From positions 1 through 50,032 of the forward strand of contig NZ_MAPV01000042.1 in the NCBI RefSeq assembly GCF_001700505.1: DNA of 50,032 nucleotides, given 5' to 3'. Under the pieces are notes generated by a model. That model ran no database searches. It was given only the letters and a program-made list of their open reading frames with translations, and was not told the origin of the DNA. This document shows, in pieces, positions 19,260-26,314 of the stretch; within the stretch, counting starts at the first letter, position 1; each line of letters starts with the position of its first letter. The translations under genes were made by a program, and so were the position numbers. The DNA is from Streptomyces mutomycini (GTDB lineage Bacteria; Actinomycetota; Actinomycetes; Streptomycetales; Streptomycetaceae).

Positions 19260-19439
19260 GGAGGAGTCCTAGCCCCTCACGGGTGTGGGAGCAAGTGGCT
19301 TTCGCCGCGCCCGACTCGCCGTCCGCGAGGCGAGGCGGACGGGTCCATGCTCGGCCTGCCAGGGCATTCCTGATCTCTTCCGGAGTGGGTCCGTCTGTGT
19401 CCTGTGCGCACCACCCGTCGGGGTGGGCGGTAGCCATAC

Positions 19440-19473
19440 TCGTGCTGCGGCGCCACCGGGCGCCGCAGCACGA
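19440..19473 (+). promoter_or_regulatory. 15-bp hairpin abutting the ribosome site of the hydrolase gene
   Basis: TCGTGCTGCGGCGCC at 19440-19454 pairs without mismatch with 19459-19473 around the tetraloop ACCG. The 3' arm ends directly before the GGGGAG ribosome site and 10 bases before the ATG. In mRNA it would be extremely stable; as DNA it could be an operator. Confidence 0.7.
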
Positions 19474-19483
19474 GGGGAGCGAA

Positions 19484-20239
19484 ATGGCTGAGGTGCTGGT
19501 GTTCCACCACGGGCACGGGCTGACCATCGGCGTCCAGCAGTTCGCCGAGCGGCTGCGACGGGGCGGGCACACCGTCCACGCCCCGGACCTGTTCGAGGGG
19601 CAGGTGTTCGACAGCCTCCGTGAGGGCTTGGGCTACGCCGAGGACGCCGGGTTCGACACGGTCATCGCGCGCGGTACCGCCGCCGCCGAGGAACTGCCCG
19701 CGGAACTCGTCTACCTCGGGTTCTCGCTCGGCGTCCTGCCGGCGCAGAAGCTGGCCCAGACCCGCTCCGGCGCGAAGGGCGCGCTGTTGCTGGAAGCATG
19801 CGTCCCGGTCGCGGAGTTCGGCGGCGCCTGGCCCCACGATGTCCCGGTCCAGGTCCACGGCATGGACGCGGATCCGTTCTTCGCCGGGGAGGGCGACGTG
19901 GACGCAGCCCGGGCGCTCGTCGCGACGGCGGCGGACGCCGAAGTGTTCCTCTACCCCGGCGACAGGCACCTGTTCACTGACAGCAGCCTGCCGTCGCACG
20001 ACGAACACGCCGCGACGCAGGTTGCCGGTCGTGCTGGGTTTTCTCGACCGCATCGGATAGCCCGACATTTCGGCGAGGAGCACCCAGGCCGAAGGCGGCC
20101 CGCGCCGGCCATCACTTCCAGGACTGGCGCGTCGCCGACCCCGAAGCCCGCGTCCCCGCCCCGGGAACAGCGGCGTGGTCCTGTCTCGCTGACCACACCG
20201 AGGCCCGTCCCCCGCCCTGGTGGACGGGCCGGCCCATGA
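19484..20239 (+). CDS. Dienelactone hydrolase family protein, 3' frameshift
   Basis: An alpha/beta hydrolase resembling short dienelactone hydrolases: MAEVLVFHHGHGLTIGV, HAPDLFEG, LGFSLGV in place of the nucleophile loop (GxSxG degenerate, serine kept), and a late GDRHLFTD histidine. The uninterrupted frame gives 251 aa, but the normal C-terminus (RVLGFLDRIG-stop, ending at 20060) is found in the next frame. A slip between about 20015 and 20032 (one extra or two missing bases) explains this and would restore a usual 190-aa enzyme. The final 60 residues as read are proline/arginine-rich and look out of frame. It may be a sequencing error or a recent mutation. ATG 19484 has GAGGGGAG upstream. 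Confidence 0.75.
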   Translation: MAEVLVFHHGHGLTIGVQQFAERLRRGGHTVHAPDLFEGQVFDSLREGLGYAEDAGFDTVIARGTAAAEELPAELVYLGFSLGVLPAQKLAQTRSGAKGALLLEACVPVAEFGGAWPHDVPVQVHGMDADPFFAGEGDVDAARALVATAADAEVFLYPGDRHLFTDSSLPSHDEHAATQVAGRAGFSRPHRIARHFGEEHPGRRRPAPAITSRTGASPTPKPASPPREQRRGPVSLTTPRPVPRPGGRAGP

Positions 20240-20287
20240 GGCCACCGGGACGCGCCGTCACGGAACCGCCCCCGTGGAGGCTGTGTG

Positions 20288-20305
20288 ACCCCGGTTATCC
20301 GGGGT
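20288..20305 (-). terminator. Hairpin after a minus-strand gene remnant
   Basis: ACCCCGG at 20288-20294 pairs with CCGGGGT at 20299-20305, loop TTAT, 6 bases beyond the minus-strand stop codon at 20312-20314. Confidence 0.5.
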
Positions 20306-20311
20306 GGCTGT

Positions 20312-20430
20312 TCAGCCGTGCTGCTCGCCTCCTTCGCCGGCGAGGAGGTGCTTCCTCCACGCGTCCAGCGCGACGTCGGCGCTGGACGCCAGGAAGGCCG
20401 TCGCTGCCCAGCGTGTGAAGCGCCTTGCCG
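20312..20430 (-). pseudogene. Possible 3' remnant of a minus-strand gene
   Basis: The minus strand reads RRFTRWAATAFLASSADVAL then DAWRKHLLAGEGGEQHG-stop, with G/C at nearly every third position and a hairpin just after the stop. No start codon exists in this frame; upstream it runs into the low-GC PadR promoter region. It therefore looks like the C-terminal part of a lost or frameshifted gene. No homologue is recognised. Confidence 0.35.
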
Positions 20431-20442
20431 GGTGATAGTTTC

Positions 20443-20466
20443 CGATATATCGTTGAGGTATCGCGA
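20443..20466. promoter_or_regulatory. PadR operator candidate
   Basis: CGATATATCG (20443-20452) is a perfect palindrome and TATCG recurs at 20448-20452 and 20459-20463, exactly one helical turn apart. It is the most A/T-rich spot nearby and lies about 50 bases before the padR start, where an autoregulatory site is expected for this family. Confidence 0.5.
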
Positions 20467-20514
20467 CAGTTCGGAGAAGGGTCGCGCAGCGATCATGACG
20501 AGAGGAGTGCAGTC

Positions 20515-21111
20515 ATGCGTTCACATGGAGACGGCCATGGATGCGGCCCCGGGCGCCGAGGCGCCGGCAGGGGAGAATTCGAAGGCGGCCGCGCCGCGTT
20601 CGGCCCGTTCGGGCCGCCCTTCGGCGGCGGGCCCTTCGGCGGCGGCCGCGGCCGGGGAGGTGGCCGGGGGAGGGCCAGGCGCGGTGACGTGCGCGCGTCG
20701 ATCCTCGCGCTGCTCACGGGCCGCTCGATGCACGGTTACGAGATGATCCAGGAGATCGGTGAGCGCAGCGGAGGGGCCTGGAAGCCCAGTCCCGGCTCGG
20801 TGTACCCCACCCTCCAGCTACTGGAGGACGAGGGTCTGATCGTCAGCGCCAGCGAGGGCGGCAAGAAGATGTTCACCCTCACCGGTCTCGGTCGCAGCGA
20901 GGCCGAGTCGGGCCCCGACGCCCCCTGGGAGGAGGCGGGACGCGGTGTCGACTGGGAGGGCGTGAACGAGATCCGGCAGGCAGGCTTCGGTCTGATGGAG
21001 GCGTTCGGCCAGGTCTGGAAGACCGGCTCTGCCGACCAGCGGCAGAAGGCCCTCACGGTGATCAACGACGCCCGTAAGAAGCTGTACCTGATCCTCGCCG
21101 ACGAGCACTGA
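20515..21111 (+). CDS. PadR family transcriptional regulator
   Basis: A 198-aa protein. Residues 1-58 are a Gly/Arg/Phe-rich low-complexity segment (FGPFGPPFGGGPFGGGRGRGG). Residues 60-135 are a PadR winged helix (RASILALLTGRSMHGYEMIQEIGERSGGAWKPSPGSVYPTLQLLEDEGLI). A C-terminal helical dimerisation region (about 150-198) follows. PadR proteins usually repress themselves and a transporter or stress gene; no such target is directly attached here. ATG 20515 follows GAGAGGAG by 7 bases. A strong terminator closes the gene. Confidence 0.9.
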   Translation: MRSHGDGHGCGPGRRGAGRGEFEGGRAAFGPFGPPFGGGPFGGGRGRGGGRGRARRGDVRASILALLTGRSMHGYEMIQEIGERSGGAWKPSPGSVYPTLQLLEDEGLIVSASEGGKKMFTLTGLGRSEAESGPDAPWEEAGRGVDWEGVNEIRQAGFGLMEAFGQVWKTGSADQRQKALTVINDARKKLYLILADEH

Positions 21112-21131
21112 GCCGTGCGGCACACGCAAGC

Positions 21132-21162
21132 GGAGAAGGGCCCCCTCGTGGGGCCCTTCTCC
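21132..21162 (+). terminator. Terminator of padR
   Basis: A perfect 13-bp stem (21132-21144 with 21150-21162), loop CTCGT, 20 bases after the stop codon. Confidence 0.9.
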
Positions 21163-21300
21163 CGTCCGCCGCGCGGCACGCGGGGGGCGCGGCCTCATCC
21201 GCAGGGATGAGGGACCTCCCTCCGGTGCCCGCCTTTGGCGGGATGGCGGATGGGCCGCGCCGGGGATGTGTTCGCTCGCCGGGACTGATGGGGTGGAGAT

Positions 21301-21849
21301 GTGCATATCCGGACGTCAGGGATCCCCGAACAAACCCCGCCGAACCACCCGTGGGCCGGTGCCGGGCTGAGCAGCGCGATGACCGTCGTGGTGACCGGGG
21401 CGCGAAGGCGGGCCGTGCGCGACGGCGACCGTCATGTCGATACCGCTCATCTCCTGCACTCCCTCGTCGAGGCGGACCCCGCGGTCCGTGAGGTCTTCGA
21501 CGGCGGGCCGCAGCTGGCCAGGGTGCTCGGATACCTCGTGCAGCGCAGCATCGGGTACGGCCTCCGCTGGCAGGGAGCGCAAGCGGATTCGGGCGGGTTC
21601 CCGGCCGTACGGGCACCCGCGGGTGAGGGGTGGTCGCCCGCGGCGGTGGCGGCACTGGACCGTGCCGGCCGCGGAGCGCTGCTGCGCGGGGAGCTCCACG
21701 CCGATGGGCTCGATCTGCTGGCGGCGCTGGTCGCGGATCCGCGGAGCCGCGCCGTCGAAGTGCTGGAGCGGGCCGGAGTCGAGGCCGAGTGGCTCGGCGC
21801 CCGTGCGGCGGACAGAGAGGGTGGGGGGATCCGCAGGGGTGATCACTGA
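21301..21849 (+). CDS. Stand-alone Clp N-terminal domain protein
   Basis: A 182-aa protein resembling the ClpA/ClpC N-terminal repeat: a first motif near residues 35-65 (ARRRAVRDGDRHVDTAHLLHSLVEADPAVREVF) and a second near 110-165 (ALDRAGRGALLRGELHADGLDLLAALVADPRSRAVEVLERAGV). No ATPase domain follows, so it may act as an adaptor or decoy for ClpC substrates; this is inference. GTG 21301 follows GGTGGAG. The next gene starts 60 bases downstream. Confidence 0.78.
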   Translation: MHIRTSGIPEQTPPNHPWAGAGLSSAMTVVVTGARRRAVRDGDRHVDTAHLLHSLVEADPAVREVFDGGPQLARVLGYLVQRSIGYGLRWQGAQADSGGFPAVRAPAGEGWSPAAVAALDRAGRGALLRGELHADGLDLLAALVADPRSRAVEVLERAGVEAEWLGARAADREGGGIRRGDH

Positions 21850-21909
21850 CACTGTGTGGACAGGTGTGAAAGGGGTGACGCTGATGACGCCTGCTGCCAT
21901 GATGTGCCG

Positions 21910-22944
21910 ATGCACGCGTCTCAGGCGAGAAGTGCCGGTCTGGGCCTGGCCCTTGCCTCGGCCTTCGCATTCGGTGGTTCAGGGGTGGCGGCCAAGCCGC
22001 TGATCGAGGCGGGGCTCGACCCGCTGCACGTGGTGTGGCTGAGGGTGGCCGGCGCCGCTCTCGTCATGCTGCCGGTTGCCTGGCGGCACCGGAATCTCGT
22101 GCGGGAGCGGCCCGTTCTGCTGGCCGGCTTCGGGCTGTTCGCCGTAGCCGGGGTGCAGGCCTTCTACTTCGCCTCGCTCTCGCGCATCCCGGTCGGCGTC
22201 GCCCTCCTCATCGAGTATCTGGCACCCGCACTCGTCCTCGGCTGGGTGCGCTTCGTGCAGCGGCGGCCCGTCACCCGCGCCGCCGCGGCCGGTGTGGTGC
22301 TGGCGGTCTGCGGACTCGCCTGCGTCGTCGAGGTGTGGGCCGGCCTGAGCTTCGACGTGATCGGGCTGCTGCTCGCTCTCGGCGCGGCGTGCTGCCAGGT
22401 GGGCTACTTCGTCCTGTCGGACCAGGGCGCCGGCCACGGGGACAAGACGGAGGCGGAACCCCCGCATCCCGTGGGCGTGATCGCGTACGGACTGCTCGTC
22501 GGCACGGCCGTGCTCACGGTGGTGGCCAGGCCGTGGGGCATGGACTGGTCGGTACTCGGCAGCAGTGCGGACATGGACGGGCGCGACGTCCCCGCGTGGC
22601 TGCTGCTCGGCTGGATCGTGCTGCTCGCGACCGTGCTCGCCTATGTCACCGGTGTCGTGTCGGTACGGCTGCTCTCCCCCCAGGTCGCGGGCGTCGTCGC
22701 CTGCCTGGAAGCGGTCATCGCGACCGTGCTCGCATGGGTCCTGCTCGGTGAGCACCTCTCCGCGCCGCAGCTCGTGGGTGGCGGCGTGGTGCTGGTCGGC
22801 GCCTTCATCGCGCAGTCGTCCGCGCCCAGACCGCCGTCGGGGCCCGTGGCGTCGGGTCCGGGGGTGGCGGCCGCGACGGCGGCGGAAGCGCCCGATCCGG
22901 CAGCCGCCGGAAGCGAGTTGTCCCGGCCTCAGGCACCGTCGTAG
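21910..22944 (+). CDS. EamA/DMT family transporter (first)
   Basis: A 344-aa protein with about ten transmembrane helices made of two EamA repeats (FAFGGSGVAAKPLIEAGLDPLHVVWLRVAGAA near the N-terminus; ALGAACCQVGYFVLSDQ and VVACLEAVIATVLAWVLLGEHL in the second half). It resembles RhtA-type amino-acid or metabolite exporters. The C-terminal 35 residues are Ala/Pro-rich and cytoplasmic. The ATG at 21910 fits the family; the in-frame start at 21856 adds only non-conserved residues. The stop codon TAG forms part of the -10 element of the following leader. Confidence 0.88.
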   Translation: MHASQARSAGLGLALASAFAFGGSGVAAKPLIEAGLDPLHVVWLRVAGAALVMLPVAWRHRNLVRERPVLLAGFGLFAVAGVQAFYFASLSRIPVGVALLIEYLAPALVLGWVRFVQRRPVTRAAAAGVVLAVCGLACVVEVWAGLSFDVIGLLLALGAACCQVGYFVLSDQGAGHGDKTEAEPPHPVGVIAYGLLVGTAVLTVVARPWGMDWSVLGSSADMDGRDVPAWLLLGWIVLLATVLAYVTGVVSVRLLSPQVAGVVACLEAVIATVLAWVLLGEHLSAPQLVGGGVVLVGAFIAQSSAPRPPSGPVASGPGVAAATAAEAPDPAAAGSELSRPQAPS

Positions 22945-22947
22945 GGT
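22918..22947 (+). promoter_or_regulatory. Promoter of the second transporter leader
   Basis: TTGTCC (22918-22923) and TAGGGT (22942-22947), 18-base spacing. It overlaps the 3' end of the first transporter gene. Transcription should begin near 22955, at the ATG of the 11-codon leader. Confidence 0.5.
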
Positions 22948-22954
22948 GTCGATC

Positions 22955-22990
22955 ATGCCGCAGACCGTACTTCCGCCTCCTGCCGCCTAG
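22955..22990 (+). CDS. Putative 11-aa leader peptide
   Basis: ATG to TAG encodes MPQTVLPPPAA. The ATG lies 7 bases after a good -10, so the peptide would be translated from a leaderless mRNA. It contains a Pro-Pro-Pro run, a known ribosome stalling motif. Its last codons form the 5' arm of a hairpin (GCCGCCT 22982-22988 with AGGCGGC 22995-23001), and a second hairpin (GCTCGGG...CCCGAGC, about 23030-23048) follows. This is the layout of a translation-dependent attenuator for the EamA gene at 23099. Speculative. Confidence 0.35.
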   Translation: MPQTVLPPPAA

Positions 22991-23098
22991 CGCGAGGCGG
23001 CCACTCCGGACGAAGACCGGGCTCGGGTACGCCCCGAGCGGTTCGTCGCTGCCCGCGCGCGGAGCCGAGCGACCGACCACCTTCTTCTGGAGAGTCAC

Positions 23099-24055
23099 GT
23101 GTCCCACCCTGTTTCCGGCCTGCCCGTCGGGCGGAGCCTGGTCTATCTCGTCGTCGCCGGCATCGCATGGGGTACGGCGGGCGCGGCCGCGTCCCTGCTG
23201 TACCGGATCAGCGATCTCGGGCCTCTGGCCCTGTCGTTCTGGCGCTGTGCGGGCGGTCTCGTCCTGCTGGCCGGGGCGCTGGCGCTGCGTCCCCGCCGCC
23301 CGCGTACCCCCACCGAGCCGCGCCGTCGGCGGCTGCTGCGCATTCTGGGAACCGGCATCGGTCTCACCGTCTTCCAGAGCGCGTACTTCGCGGCGGTCGA
23401 GGCGACCGGGCTCGCCGTGGGGACCGTGGTCACGCTGGGCGCGGGGCCCGTCCTCATCGCGGTCGGCGCGCGGCTGACCATGGGGGAGCGGCTGGGCAGG
23501 GGCGGGCTCGCCGCGGTGGCCGGAGCGCTCGCCGGACTTGCCGTGCTGGTGCTCGGTGGTGAACCGGCCGAAGTGCGGCCCGTGGGGCTGCTGCTGGCCG
23601 TACTGTCCGCCGCAGGCTACGCGGCGATCACGCTGCTGACCCGGTATCTCGGCAGGGGCGGCGAGGCGGGCGACTCCCTTGCCACCAGCGCGTGGGCCTT
23701 CGGCATCGGCGCCGTGGGGCTGCTGCCCATGGCGGCTGCCGAAGGCATCGTGCCGCACACCGCCGAGACGGGCCACGTGCTGTTGCTGCTCGTCTACGTG
23801 GCGGCGGTGCCGACCGCACTCGCGTACGCGCTCTACTTCGCGGGCGCCGCGGCGGTCCGCTCCGCCACCGTGTCCGTGATCATGCTGCTCGAGCCGGTGA
23901 GTGCCGCGGTCATCGCGGTGACCGTGCTGCGGGAACGGCTCACCGCGGCCACGGTCGTCGGGACGCTGATCCTGCTCACCGCCGTGGCGGGGCTGGCCCT
24001 TGCCGAGACGCGCGGTGCCGCCGCCGCCCGCCGTCGGGCAGCCGTGGCGGCCTGA
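23099..24055 (+). CDS. EamA/DMT family transporter (second)
   Basis: A 318-aa membrane protein with ten predicted helices in two EamA repeats ([40 protein letters not shown] at the start; [30 protein letters not shown] near the end). It is not a close copy of the first transporter. Substrate unknown. GTG 23099 has CTGGAGAG 4 bases upstream. A 154-base leader with a possible attenuator precedes it. It ends 9 bases from the convergent PNPOx-like gene. Confidence 0.88.
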   Translation: MSHPVSGLPVGRSLVYLVVAGIAWGTAGAAASLLYRISDLGPLALSFWRCAGGLVLLAGALALRPRRPRTPTEPRRRRLLRILGTGIGLTVFQSAYFAAVEATGLAVGTVVTLGAGPVLIAVGARLTMGERLGRGGLAAVAGALAGLAVLVLGGEPAEVRPVGLLLAVLSAAGYAAITLLTRYLGRGGEAGDSLATSAWAFGIGAVGLLPMAAAEGIVPHTAETGHVLLLLVYVAAVPTALAYALYFAGAAAVRSATVSVIMLLEPVSAAVIAVTVLRERLTAATVVGTLILLTAVAGLALAETRGAAAARRRAAVAA

Positions 24056-24064
24056 CCCGCCGGA

Positions 24065-24790
24065 TCACGGCGCGGGAGACAGGCCGGCGTCGGGCCGGAG
24101 CGCGGTGAGGTAGTCCGGCACCTGGACGTCCGGGTCCAGATCGCCGGACGGCACCGGTGCCGCGTACGACGGGGCCACCGGAACCACGCCCGCCCAGTGC
24201 GGCAGCGAGAGGTCCGCCGGCTCGTCGTTCGGGCCGCCCGTCCGGATCTTGGCGGAGACCTCGTCGAGGTCGAGACGGATCACCGCGGTCGCGGCGAGCT
24301 CCTTCGCGTCCGCCGGACGCGAGTCCTTCGACCGGCCCGGCACCACCTGGTCGACGATGGCGTCCAGTGCGATGCGCCGTTCCTCCGGGTCCGTCACCGT
24401 GCGCGCCGTGCCGTGGACCACGACGGAGCGGTAGTTCATCGAGTGGTGGAAGGCGGAACGGGCCAGCACAAGGCCGTCCACATGCGTCACGGTCAGGCAG
24501 ACGGCCAGGCCGGGATCCGCCGCGCCCGCCGCCCGCAGCGGGCGCGAGCCGGTCGAACCGTGCACATAGATCCGCTCACCGACCCGGCCGAAGAGCGTCG
24601 GGAGGACGACGGGCGCGCCGTCGCGGATGAAGCCCAGGTGGCAGAGGTATGCCTCGTCGAGTATGGAGTGGACCGTCTCCCTGTCGTACGAGGCGCGTTC
24701 CTTGGCGCGGGTCGGGACCGTGCGCTCCGTCGTCGGGTAGGCCGCGGCCCCGGGAAGGCCGGTGCTGTCGTGCATGGCGGTGTCCGGCAT
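24065..24790 (-). CDS. Pyridoxamine 5'-phosphate oxidase family (FMN-binding split barrel) protein
   Basis: A 241-aa protein with a split-barrel fold: TRAKERASYDRETVHSILDEAYLCHLGFIRDGAPVVLPTLFGRVGERIYVHGSTGSRPLR, then ARSAFHHSMNYRSVVVHGTARTV and a long C-terminal extension. It resembles the heme/flavin-binding members annotated as 'PNPOx family' and the Nim resistance group. The ATG at 24790 (GGAG 8 bases upstream) is preferred to GTG 24808. It is divergent from a MocR regulator with a palindrome between them, so it is probably the regulated target. Confidence 0.85.
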   Translation of the reverse strand: MPDTAMHDSTGLPGAAAYPTTERTVPTRAKERASYDRETVHSILDEAYLCHLGFIRDGAPVVLPTLFGRVGERIYVHGSTGSRPLRAAGAADPGLAVCLTVTHVDGLVLARSAFHHSMNYRSVVVHGTARTVTDPEERRIALDAIVDQVVPGRSKDSRPADAKELAATAVIRLDLDEVSAKIRTGGPNDEPADLSLPHWAGVVPVAPSYAAPVPSGDLDPDVQVPDYLTALRPDAGLSPAP

Positions 24791-24803
24791 TTGCTTACTC
24801 CAT

Positions 24804-24815
24804 TGCACTAGTGCA
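24804..24815. promoter_or_regulatory. Operator candidate between PNPOx-like and mocR genes
   Basis: TGCACTAGTGCA is a perfect 12-bp palindrome centred in the 36-base gap between the two divergent starts. The region CATAGT just beside it could be a -10 for the plus-strand gene, whose GTG follows within 10 bases. Confidence 0.6.
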
Positions 24816-24826
24816 TAGTAATTTTT

Positions 24827-26158
24827 GTGCTAGGAGAGTATCGGATCGGTGGGCGGCGTGCATCCGACATTGCCGCGAGTGTGGAGCAGGGTGTCGCTGC
24901 GGGTGACCTGGAGCCCGGTCATGTGCTGCCGCCCATGCGGGAGTTGGCGACTCTGCTCGGCGTCAATCCGAATACCGTTGCCGCCGCATACCGGACACTG
25001 CGCGAGCGCGGAGTGATCGAGACGGCGGGGCGGCGGGGGAGCCGGGTGAGGTCGCGGCCCGCGAGTACGGCGCGTGGATCGCTCCGGGTGGAGGCCCCGG
25101 CGGGGGTGCGCGACCTCGGTGACGGCAATCCGGACCCCGCGCTCCTGCCCTCTCTCGGGCCGGCGCTGGCCGCCGCCTCGGACGCGTACGCCCGCCGGCC
25201 CGGCATGTACGGGGACGACCCGGTGGTCCCGGAGCTGGCGGAGCTGGTGCGGGCCGGTCTTGACTCCGACGGGGTTCCGTCCGGCCCGGTGGCGCTGGCG
25301 TCCGGGTCGCTCGACGCGATCGAGCGGGTGCTGTCGGCGCATCTGCGGCCGGGTGACGCCGTCGCGGTGGAGGATCCGGGGTGGGGCGCACTGCTGGACC
25401 TGATCCCGGCGCTCGGCATGCACGCCGTGCCGGTGGCGCTGGACGACGAGGGTCCGCTGCCGGAAGGCGTGGAGCGTGCACTGCGGGCGGGGGCCAAGGC
25501 TCTGGTGGTCACCGACCGGGCGCAGAATCCGACCGGTGCCGCCGTGGGGCGGGTGCGGGCAGCTGAGCTGCGGACCGTTCTCGCGGGGCATCCCGGGGTG
25601 CTCCTGATCGAGGACGATCACGGCCACGCGATCGTCGACCTGCCGGTCCACCCCCTCGCCGGTGTCACGGAGCGCTGGGCGTTCGTCCGGTCCGTCTCCA
25701 AGGCGTACGGACCCGACCTGAGGCTTGCCGTGCTCACCGGGGACGCGCTGACCGTCGACCGGGTGACGGGGCGTCAGCACCTCGGGCCCGGCTGGGTCAG
25801 TGGGCTGCTGCAGCGGACCGTGGCGCACCTGTGGGCGACGGGCGCCGTGGACGCTGCGGCGGTCGCCCGCTCCTACGGGGAGCGCCGGGACGCACTGGTG
25901 CGGGCGCTGGGGGAACGGGGGATCGCGGCGTACGGGCGGACCGGGATGAACGTGTGGGTGCCCGTGAGTGACGAGACCGGGGCTGTGGCCAGGATGCTGC
26001 ACTCGGGCTGGGCGGTGGCTCCGGGGGCGCGGTTCCGGCTGGCCTCGCCGCAGGGGGTGCGTCTGACCGTCTCGACGCTGTGCGCCGCCGACATCGACCC
26101 ACTGGCGGACGCGGTCGCGGCAGCGGTGCCGCCCGCCCGCCCGCTCAGCCATGGCTGA
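24827..26158 (+). CDS. MocR-type GntR regulator with aminotransferase domain
   Basis: A 443-aa protein. Residues 1-75 are a GntR winged helix (DIAASVEQGVAAGDLEPGHVLPPMRELATLLGVNPNTVAAAYRTLRERGVIE). Residues 85-440 are a fold-type I aminotransferase domain with the PLP lysine K292 in SVSKAYGPDLRLAV and the conserved EDPGWG and DRAQNPTG loops. MocR proteins of the PdxR group sense PLP or aminated ligands and often control vitamin B6 genes, which fits the divergent PNPOx-like gene. The GTG start lies just after the operator, so the mRNA may be leaderless. Confidence 0.9.
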   Translation: MLGEYRIGGRRASDIAASVEQGVAAGDLEPGHVLPPMRELATLLGVNPNTVAAAYRTLRERGVIETAGRRGSRVRSRPASTARGSLRVEAPAGVRDLGDGNPDPALLPSLGPALAAASDAYARRPGMYGDDPVVPELAELVRAGLDSDGVPSGPVALASGSLDAIERVLSAHLRPGDAVAVEDPGWGALLDLIPALGMHAVPVALDDEGPLPEGVERALRAGAKALVVTDRAQNPTGAAVGRVRAAELRTVLAGHPGVLLIEDDHGHAIVDLPVHPLAGVTERWAFVRSVSKAYGPDLRLAVLTGDALTVDRVTGRQHLGPGWVSGLLQRTVAHLWATGAVDAAAVARSYGERRDALVRALGERGIAAYGRTGMNVWVPVSDETGAVARMLHSGWAVAPGARFRLASPQGVRLTVSTLCAADIDPLADAVAAAVPPARPLSHG

Positions 26159-26301
26159 CTGCCCGGGTGCGCGCGATCCGGCTGAGCCGCGCGCCCGGCC
26201 CTGGGGAGTGCGGCTCCCGCGAGGATCGCCGGTACGGCCGGGGGGTGCTCCCGGCGCACGGAATGACGTAGGACGGCTGATGTTTCGTGTGGCACCTGGC
26301 G

Positions 26302-26307
26302 TAGCAT
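26302..26307 (+). promoter_or_regulatory. -10 element of the lysR gene
   Basis: TAGCAT lies 7 bases before the GTG at 26315, predicting a leaderless transcript. No clear -35 was found. Confidence 0.4.
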
Positions 26308-26314
26308 CGCTTAT

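Larger units (their letters stand above)
20061..20514. other. 454-base region with likely decayed coding sequence
   Basis: After the position where the hydrolase should stop there is no complete gene until PadR. The plus strand carries a high-GC3 stretch from about 20107 (reads GHHFQDWRVADPEARVPAPG) without a start of its own. The minus strand carries the remnant at 20312-20430 and its hairpin. The PadR promoter/operator region occupies about 20440-20470. Confidence 0.45.

Noticed and set aside
19156..19437. Possible extra minus-strand gene upstream of the cysteine-rich protein
   Set aside because: The frame from ATG 19437 overlaps that gene by 104 bases in another frame and has no known domain or ribosome site.
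20530..20690. Gly/Arg-rich repeat region considered as a DNA repeat
   Set aside because: It is the low-complexity N-terminus of PadR, not a separate repeat element.
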